In this document: positions 57,392 through 64,000 of the stretch, in pieces | Layout: every line of letters begins with the position of its first letter | How positions within the stretch are numbered: the stretch's first letter is position 1 | Source: Diphasiastrum complanatum | Taxonomy: Eukaryota; Streptophyta; Lycopodiopsida; Lycopodiales; Lycopodiaceae | Assembly: GCA_029204225.1 (NCBI GenBank) | Contig: CM055096.1 | Location: forward strand, 28,533,995-28,597,994 | Direction of reading: 5' to 3' | Length of the DNA: 64,000 nucleotides | Notes under the pieces: generated by a model | Told to the model about the DNA's origin: nothing | Seen by the model: only the letters and a program-made list of their open reading frames with translations | The model's database searches: none | Translations under genes and position numbers: made by a program

Positions 57392-57544
57392 ACCTTGCTA
57401 ATTTCCTGCACATACAAGCATCAAATTACTTCTAACACAAGATGGAGCTGGCTGCCTTGTCTCCTCCCAGCCTTTGCTGCATAGATTAAGATCAGGAATG
57501 CCTCTCTCTAGGCTCACTTATCCAAAATCCTCAAGCACCCCTTA
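57392..57544. other. Short non-coding spacer
   Basis: Between the LINE and an LTR fragment; no feature seen. Confidence 0.4.
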
Positions 57545-57790
57545 ACCCTGACCCTTCCTAAATCTCGACACATGGCCAACTCCATGCACTGTCGACACTT
57601 GCCACTTAGCAGTACCCTGACACATAGGCAAGTGAGTAGGCTGACATGTGTCACTCATCCATTGGACCAAGTGTCCCAGTGAGCATGTGACACGTGTCAT
57701 CTTTGACCGGTCAACCTTGACACGTGTCACTCAATCACTGGACCAAGTGTCCAGTGAGCATATGACATGTGTCACGTTGACTAGTCAACT
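57545..57790 (-). repeat. Fragment of the Ty3 LTR family of 14901-15676
   Basis: The minus strand carries the same ordered blocks: gtgtcac-tatgctcactgg-acttggtcca-tg-atgagtgacacgtgt twice, then cagggtactgc-aagtggcaagtgtcgac. Solo or truncated LTR. Confidence 0.75.
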
Positions 57791-57825
57791 CCTACTTTTT
57801 AGGAGGTCAGTCCAGCCACTCCGAA

Positions 57826-58089
57826 TTAATGACCCAGTACCCTGTACCCAAGCAACATGCAACTCTGAGGCTCAGAAACATCATTAAAAGAAGGTTTAGT
57901 CAATACTATACTTGGATCCATTGGAGTATCAATTGGTTTGCAGTCAGACATATGAAACTTTTCTAAAATGCCTTTTAGATATGCCTGCTGACTAAGATAG
58001 ATCTTCTTTTGAAGTCTATTTCTGGTAATGTGAATTCCTAGCAAAGAATTGACAGCTCCTGAATCATTATTTACATTTATGTTACACAA
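57826..58089 (-). pseudogene. Copia RT-connection fragment, minus strand
   Basis: LLGIHITRNRLQKKIYLSQQ and YLKGILEKFHMSDCKPIDTP followed by MDPS, the block after the YVDD motif in copia RT. No other part of the element is adjacent. Confidence 0.8.
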
Positions 58090-58189
58090 GGGTCACCACA
58101 GATGTGACTTAGCCATTTTTGTATTTACAAGAAGTACATCTATAAGTAAAAACAGTAAACAACCGGGACAAGGAGTAAAAGCTGTAACA

Positions 58190-58757
58190 TCCCTTCCCCT
58201 CTCATGTAACATCGTCCGCGATGGCAAAGCTAGGGTAATGTGCACGCAGACTGTGCGCGGTCTCCCAGGTAGCATCAGAAAGAGGCCTGCCATGGCAAGC
58301 GACCAAGTACTCACGGATCAGACGGTTGCGTAAATGCCTCTCCCGCCTATCCAATACTCTCGCTGGCCCATGGGTTACTTCTCCCTGCTCCTGGAATGCA
58401 AACAAACCATCAGACAACAAGTTATCACCGTTATGTAAAACCCGTTTCAATCTAGAAACATGAAATACAAGATGCACTTTACAAGTTTTAGAAAAATCTA
58501 ACTTATAAGAAACATCACTGATTCTTTTAACAATTTTCCAGGGTCCACAATAACGCGGGGACAACTTGTAACATTTGCCCGTCTTAAGGGTCTTAGAGTC
58601 CTTAGGTACTTGGAGAAACACCATGTCTCCTCCCACAAACTCTCTAGGCGTGCGATTTTGATCAGCCTATGACTTTGCTCGATCCATTGCTTACCGTAAC
58701 AATAACAAGTGCAAGATATGTATGAGCTTGAATGCATGTACGCCAATCATAGCGGAT
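58190..58757 (-). pseudogene. Ty3 integrase C-terminus with chromodomain, minus strand
   Basis: Reads YDWRTCIQAHTYLA, a frameshift, then VGGDMVFLQVPKDSKTLKTG, YCGPWKIVKRISDVSYKL and HLVFHVSRLKRVLHNGDN. A chromodomain-like end follows: RNRLIREYLVACHGRPLSDA then TWE. Chromodomains guide integration to marked chromatin. The stop at about 58202 is followed by purine tract gagaggggaaggg and TGTTAC at 58189, a truncated LTR start. Confidence 0.85.
58702..58757 (+). repeat. 56-bp perfect direct repeat, copy 1
   Basis: Identical to 59413-59468. It is part of the Ty3 integrase reading, so this copy is original and the other is derived. Confidence 0.95.
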
Positions 58758-59028
58758 TCCAACTCAATCCTATTAAAATACATGAAATCCAGTAAGACAT
58801 ATGATAGTTTATCATGAACCTGAACAATTTGTATTTGATTGCTCTATAACTTTAATCTGTACATCATCATGATACATACTAGACTCAACGCAAATGATCT
58901 ATTCTTCAATGAGTAAACTAGAAAAGAAGTTGACGCAATGCTGGAGATCCATGATCAAAACAATATGCTTTATTGTGCAAGGGTAACGAGTTCTAGATTC
59001 CTGCATTTCGATTATGATGTAAAGGGAT

Positions 59029-59311
59029 GCTACAGACTGCCCGCCTCTTTTACAATTACATTTTATAGAAAGTTGATATGGATAAAAAAAATTTATAATA
59101 CTCGTCTATGTTCTACCAGTAACCGTTGAAAATCATCTGTGAAAGTTTGTTTGGAATGAGATATGCCATTCCTTTGTACATTCCTCAGCAGAACTGATTT
59201 TCACTGAAGGTTTTACCAAACTGCCAATTTAAAGGGGTAACATCGTACGATGTGATTTTGCATTCCTTCGGCTGTCGTGACTTGAAAGGATAAACTTTGG
59301 CCTACTACCAT
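59029..59311 (+). repeat. Dispersed repeat, copy 1
   Basis: Starts near gctacagactgcccgcctc and matches 61938-62207 at roughly nine bases in ten, with a few small indels. Confidence 0.9.
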
Positions 59312-59412
59312 AGTGTCACAAATTTCAGACTTTTGACGTCAAAAGGTCCGTGCTAAAATTTTAAACTACTAATCTCTAGAAATATCGCCTTTAACGAATA
59401 TCTTACAAGAAT

Positions 59413-59468
59413 ATAACAAGTGCAAGATATGTATGAGCTTGAATGCATGTACGCCAATCATAGCGGAT
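59413..59468 (+). repeat. 56-bp perfect direct repeat, copy 2
   Basis: Duplicate of 58702-58757, separated from it by 655 bp that contain the 59029-59311 dispersed repeat. Confidence 0.95.
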
Positions 59469-59730
59469 GTTGAATAGTACTAGTAGCAGTTCTCAATCAT
59501 TGAAAGCAAATAAATTTTATTCCAAGGTCGAAAAGACCAGCATACCCAAGTGCACAAATAGGTTACGGTACTTGGAATCACGTTGAGTGGTAAGTTAATG
59601 GTATCTTGTGACTGGAATTATACAATAGCTTATGACAAAAGTGAGTAAACTCAAATGAAATAGACAACATTCGGAAGCCCGTACTATATATCTATGGAGG
59701 ATAGACCGACCAATGTTTCTAAGATGCCAC

Positions 59731-60050
59731 CTTCGATAGAGAATAGGCACAATGCCTGCACGCCAAAAAGTAATTTGAGAGAACGCCGGCTGTGACATAT
59801 CAAAGTGCTCTCGGGGAATGTTTCACCAACCTCCATTGTCATTCGGAAGGGCGTCGTTTGGAAGGCATAAGTTTGTAGCTGTAATAAACACAGATGGATT
59901 TCTAGGGTTGCACCACTGGGTATTGTTCCAACACTTGATTTTTTTTGCATCCACCACAAGCTGCACCATTCTTAAACAATACCGTGTTGAGTGCTGTTGT
60001 ATTTGTACCGTAACCCTGGCTATAGAGGTTGTCATATCCGCATGCGCCAT
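59731..60050 (-). pseudogene. EXPA-like: Alpha-expansin (EXPA) middle exon, broken
   Basis: Alpha-expansins are secreted wall-loosening proteins. The minus strand after a tgattag acceptor reads [20 protein letters not shown], then [16 protein letters not shown]. It shifts frame in an 8-base A run (59939-59946) and resumes [41 protein letters not shown] (59823-59825, where Cys is expected), NIPREHFDMSQPAFSQI and RAGIVPILYRR. It ends at a donor-like aag/gtggca, a usual expansin intron position. The family Cys residues and HFD motif are present. The signal-peptide exon and the last exon (wall-binding domain) were not found. One frameshift plus one nonsense codon make it a pseudogene. Confidence 0.9.
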
Positions 60051-60055
60051 CTAAT

Positions 60056-61329
60056 CACAGGCGATAGATTACAATGAGAAGTATGCCTCACAAAGTGTCA
60101 TTAAGCAAACTGCTGTTCAAAGTACCGTTGTTGTTAAACAGATAAGTTCTAATAAACCGAATAAGAAATGCAGCAAGGAAACCTCTTAAGTTCCTCACTG
60201 TTAGTAGGCTTATCTATTGAAGTGTTGCGTGACTCTTCGATGGTTTGCAAGCGCCCAAGTCCAGCTACAATCACAATCTTTGCACAGTTTATGGTTTTGT
60301 TTTTTGTTTTGCATTTGCTCAAAGAAAGGGATGGCAAGCACTCTGATTCCTTAAGGCTTTAATCTAAAAGTGTTATGCTCATTTGATGTGGTTCATGCCC
60401 TACATGTCATGTTGTATTTAGGTGCAAATTTTAAACCCTCATTATCATTGATGCACTGAAATGAAAGTTAGAGAAGCACTGCATATGTGTAGAGGAAAAG
60501 GGGATGGAGATGGCAGGCAAAGGAGATACAAGCCTCCAATATGAAGGTGAACCTCTTGTTAGAGATGTTGGTTATCAAGATGAGAGTCATTACTTAATGT
60601 GTGGCTATCATTGAAATCAGAAGGAAAAATGTGCAAGGACGTATGAATTTAAATGTTGTTCATGGAGGGGGAGGTATGCACACACAAAGTTGGATAACTA
60701 GTAATTGTACACTAAGAAACTCTAGGAAGGTGGCATGTATAGAAATTTTTTTCCTGCAAGCTTAGTGAACTACACTTCTAATAAAATGCTTGGACATGAT
60801 AAAAACAAATGAAACCCCTTAAATATAGATGATTGAGGACCACAAATGAGTATAGAGGCTCTTAATTTGATTGTAATGACATGGATAAGAGCAACAACCC
60901 AGTTGTTCGTGGAAAAGCTACTCCACCTGTAGAGAAGAAAATGAATGAGGTGTGTTGGTTGGATGACAAGTCTTTGATACTCTTTTGCATGAATGTACAA
61001 CAAATAAAAGTGCTAGCAGAAAGTACAATAAATTGAGTTACTCATTGAAAATATTTCTAATATGACCATTTCCGTTTTAAATGAATAACATAAATCAAAA
61101 GAATGTTAATAATTGTATCATAGGGTGTTGGTGTGTTTTTACACAAGGGATTGGTTAGCCAAAAAAGCCCCATGAAATCAACCTTCAAACATCACATTTG
61201 TCTTGCTAGAATTCGAAGGAAGCTACTGCCTTCTTTACAATAATCTCTTCCCTCTTAGATAATATCCATGGCACCTTTGGAAGCACAATTCTAATCATTC
61301 GTGGCCATAAGCATGCCATTCTTTAAATT
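60056..61329. other. Non-coding stretch, nothing recognised
   Basis: No expansin exon or transposon protein could be recognised here. Confidence 0.35.
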
Positions 61330-61600
61330 TCTCATAAGGCGTCCCTAAACCTTAAACCCCAAATCTCTTATCCGAAGTCCTAAACCCTAAATACCACAAT
61401 ATTTACCCTGCATACTAAACCCCAAACTATTGACTCTAAATCCCAAGCCCTAACCCTAAACAACTTTTCTTAGATCCCTTATCCTAGATCCTAGACCACT
61501 TATCCTCAATCCTAAACCCCAACCCCCTTATCCTAAATGCTCAACTCAATACCCCAAACTCCTTACCTTAAATCCTAAGGACTAGAAAAGAATTTGCAAT
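61330..61600. repeat. Degenerate CCCTAAA-like (telomere-type) repeats
   Basis: About 20 spaced variants such as ccttaaaccccaaat, cctaaaccctaaat, gccctaaccctaaac, tcctaaaccccaacc and ccttaaatcctaa, all C-rich on the + strand. Interstitial and strongly diverged. Confidence 0.75.
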
Positions 61601-61937
61601 TAGAAGAGGCTAGAGTAAGAGAATGGCCTCTATGTTTGAGAGTTGGTGTACATGTGTGAGAAACATTTCAAGTTTTACCAGTCAATTTATTGCATTCCAT
61701 TGTAAAATCTTTAACAAATCATTTTAGATATCTAGGCTACCTCTCTCTAAAATCTAGACCCTTGCTCTAAGTCATATAACCCTAATTTTTACTTTGACCT
61801 ATGAAAATTTTAATGTTTAAAGAGTGTTATTTTTATAAATTGGTTGAATTGACGAACAGAAAATAGAATGAGCTTAGAATAGGATAGAAAGAAAGAATCT
61901 TAATTTGCTAGAATTAGGTTAGATTATAGTATAATGG
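61601..61937. other. Non-coding stretch, nothing recognised
   Basis: AT-rich spacer with one ataaccctaattt near 61777. Confidence 0.4.
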
Positions 61938-62207
61938 GCAGCTACAGACTGCCCGCCTCTTTTACAATTCCATTTAATAGAAAGTCTAGATGGATCAAAA
62001 AAATTTATAACACTCGTCTATGTTCTACCAGTAACCGTTGAAAATCATCTGTGAAAGTTTGTTTGGAATGAGATATGCCATTCCTCAGTAGAACTGATTT
62101 TCACTGAAGGTTTGACCAAACTGCCAATTTAAAGGGGCAACATCATAAGACATGATTTGCATTCCCTCGATTGTTGTGACTTGAAAGGATAAACTTTGGC
62201 CTACTAG
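61938..62207 (+). repeat. Dispersed repeat, copy 2, cut by an LTR
   Basis: Matches 59029-59311 up to aaactttggcctacta. There the copia LTR begins at 62208; copy 1 continues with ccatagtg. Confidence 0.9.
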
Positions 62208-62849
62208 TGTTGAAGTGAACAAAAAAAAAAATTCACTTCTACATGTCTAATATCTAAATTCAAAATTAGACATTCAAAAATTACATAACTATGGGTTGCG
62301 TTCTGGGCCCAAGTTATAGTATAAAATTGAGTTAGTTTTTTTTTTTTTTTTTAACTTCTGGTTTTTACTTAATAGGTTTCGAAACTCTTGTAGGTGATTT
62401 ATAGATGGGTCACATGATTCATGTGAACTTGGAAGGCAAGGGCATTCAGCCCATTATTTAGTAGAGAAGACGCAATGGAGAAATGTGTGAGTGTGGAGCA
62501 GTCCTTACATATTGTATGCCTCTGATTTTCAGGCTGATTCAGTGTTTGACTGAGGGCCCTTGTTTCTTTTTACTTAGCAGCAATAAAAATCTGTTTTGCC
62601 TTCTTGTAATGGCCTGTGTCACATGTGTTCGGATTGGAACAAAAGGTGCCCATTGTTCACAAGATCCTTGGCTGTTTTTTTGTGCAATGCAAATCTGAAA
62701 TCTCTTTGTTGCATAGAGTGTTTATTTTGGATTTGTAAAGAGGACTTGTTTGCTGTAAATTTTCTGATTGAGAAACTCAGTTTCAGACGTTAATATTCAG
62801 CAGGCTAGTGGGCATTGGCCCAGCACATAAGATATTTCAGCCTTCAACA
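62208..62849 (+). repeat. 5' LTR of copia element
   Basis: 642 bp bounded by the perfect inverted ends TGTTGAAG and CTTCAACA, followed by the primer site. Confidence 0.85.
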
Positions 62850-62851
62850 AG

Positions 62852-62863
62852 TGGTATCAGAGC
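62852..62863 (+). other. Primer binding site (initiator tRNA-Met)
   Basis: tggtatcagagc, a perfect consensus, two bases after the LTR. Confidence 0.92.
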
Positions 62864-62894
62864 CTTGGTTTGTGGTCATATTAGCAGGTCAAAA

Positions 62895-64000
62895 GATGTC
62901 TTCTATTGCTCAGTTGCAGCAGAAGTTTACAACATTCCTTGACGGACCAGCCAACTACCAAATATGGAGGCCAAGATGATCATCATCCTCAAGGGTGAGG
63001 GCCTAGGGCAGTTTATTAGTGGTGTGCACAGAAAGCCTGCCACAAGAAATAAGGAGAGAGCAGATTGGTGTAGAAGTGATGACAGAGCTTCAACCCTCAT
63101 CACTCTATCCCTATCTGAAGACCTCCTTTTATTTGTTGCTGATTGTAGCAGCAGCAAAGACATATGGGATAGGCTCAAAACAAGGTTTGAGACCAAGTCT
63201 CAGAGTGAGGTGTTGTACCTCACAGACAAATTGTTCAGTTTGAAGTGGGATGGAGCAAACCTTGAAAGCCATGTCAAGGCTATGGAGGAGATCTTCACCT
63301 CTTTAATAGCAGCTGGAGAAGAGCATGACATTAAGGCTGACCAACAACTTACTCTCTTTCTTAGATCTCTACCTGATTTCTATAGTTCTTTGAGAACTAT
63401 TTTCAGCAGGACATCGGAAATAAATTTTGAAGATGCCATCAAAGCTGTAACTGAAGACATGATGCTGCAAGGAAGATTCAAAGCTGGAAAGAATGGTGAA
63501 AAGACATTGTTTGTCAAAGGAGGTCTACACTCATGGGAAAATCAGCCAAGACAGAACTTTAAGGAGAGAAGAGGGCCTACCAAGTCACACAGTGGATAGA
63601 TGCTGGTTGAATCCACACATCCCTTGCATTCATTGCAAGAATCCTGGGCACCTGGTTGTGGACTGCGTCAAGAATCCTAGAAGATCAAGACAAGGCCCTA
63701 AAATTTTCAGAAAGAGCCAACGTCACTCAGACTTCAGATAGTGACCAACCTGAATCATCCAAGATGGGTGAAGAGAGGGCCTAAAGGCCCGAAGTATTCT
63801 TCTGCATAGAAGAACAATGTAATGCAACTACTGTGAACCTGAATATGAATACGATATGGTTCTTAATTTCGGTGCTACGGCGGCTCACATAGTCTGCACA
63901 AAGGAGGTCATAAGAAACCTTGAACCTGTGAAGAATGAAAGACATATCATTCTTGGTGATGGAAGCAGACACATGGTTCAAGGAGTTGGCAGCATGAGGA
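62895..64000 (+). mobile_element. Ty1/copia Gag to protease, runs off window
   Basis: Gag starts MSSIAQLQQKFTTFLDGPAN at 62896, shifts frame near 62965, and continues in 62964-63599 (SSSKDIWDRLKTRFETKSQS, LYLTDKLFSLKWDGANLESH, LRSLPDFYSSLRTIFS), the UBN2/retrotran-gag domain that forms the particle shell. After another shift (about 63596) comes the knuckle CIHCKNPGHLVVDC. The protease motif reads LNFGATAAHIVC instead of L-D-S-G-A-T-x-H, so the catalytic Asp is Asn. The rest lies beyond the window. Confidence 0.85.

Overview
This window is nuclear DNA of a land plant with a large, retrotransposon-packed genome. The evidence is GT-AG introns of several kilobases, Ty1/copia and Ty3 elements with initiator-tRNA-Met primer sites, LINE relics, an alpha-expansin relic, a plant-type ubinuclein gene, degenerate CCCTAAA tracts, and long CT/GA and TA microsatellites. 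The unusual LINE types and extreme intron bloat suggest a non-angiosperm such as a fern, lycophyte or gymnosperm. That is inference; no species can be read from the sequence.

The one convincing host gene is on the + strand, 4710-27054: the middle and C-terminal part of a ubinuclein, the HIRA-complex H3.3 chaperone subunit (plant UBN1/UBN2 type). Nine exons were joined by eye from conserved protein blocks and splice sites. All junctions keep frame and give 652 residues plus a stop. A 48-bp exon (19557-19604) lies between an 8.6-kb intron filled by two Ty3 elements and a 5.9-kb intron filled by a copia element. The 5' exons, including the ubinuclein signature domain, are not seen and probably lie upstream of the window.

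Region by region: 1-2080, two diverged copies of one LINE fused head to tail; 2081-4709, LTR-like debris and a small terminal-inverted-repeat element; 4710-27054, ubinuclein with nested transposons; 28905-33125, 57-bp tandem repeats followed by a non-LTR element with an N-terminal zinc finger, reverse transcriptase (RT) and a C-terminal restriction-like endonuclease; 35047-40848, an unknown broken ORF and a 1-kb inverted repeat enclosing a copia fragment, a microsatellite and a near-perfect 208-bp hairpin; 41792-42078, a composite (TG)(TA)(GA)n tract; 44233-49609, a copia element with both LTRs abutting an opposite-strand copia fragment; 50261-53131, a short unknown ORF, a diverged tandem duplication, a SINE-like sequence, and a GC-richer telo-box region that may be a promoter; 55348-58757, fragments of Ty3, LINE, LTR and copia on the minus strand; 59029-62207, an alpha-expansin pseudo-exon, dispersed repeats and telomere-like repeats; 62208-64000, a copia element running off the end.

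Apart from ubinuclein, nothing is an intact functional gene. Most retroelement ORFs carry stops, frameshifts or internal deletions, and several deletions fall in or next to the RT core. The best candidates for something under-described are the RLE-type LINE with its 57-bp repeat array, the inverted-repeat structure at 35.7-40.8 kb, and the stranded ubinuclein microexon.
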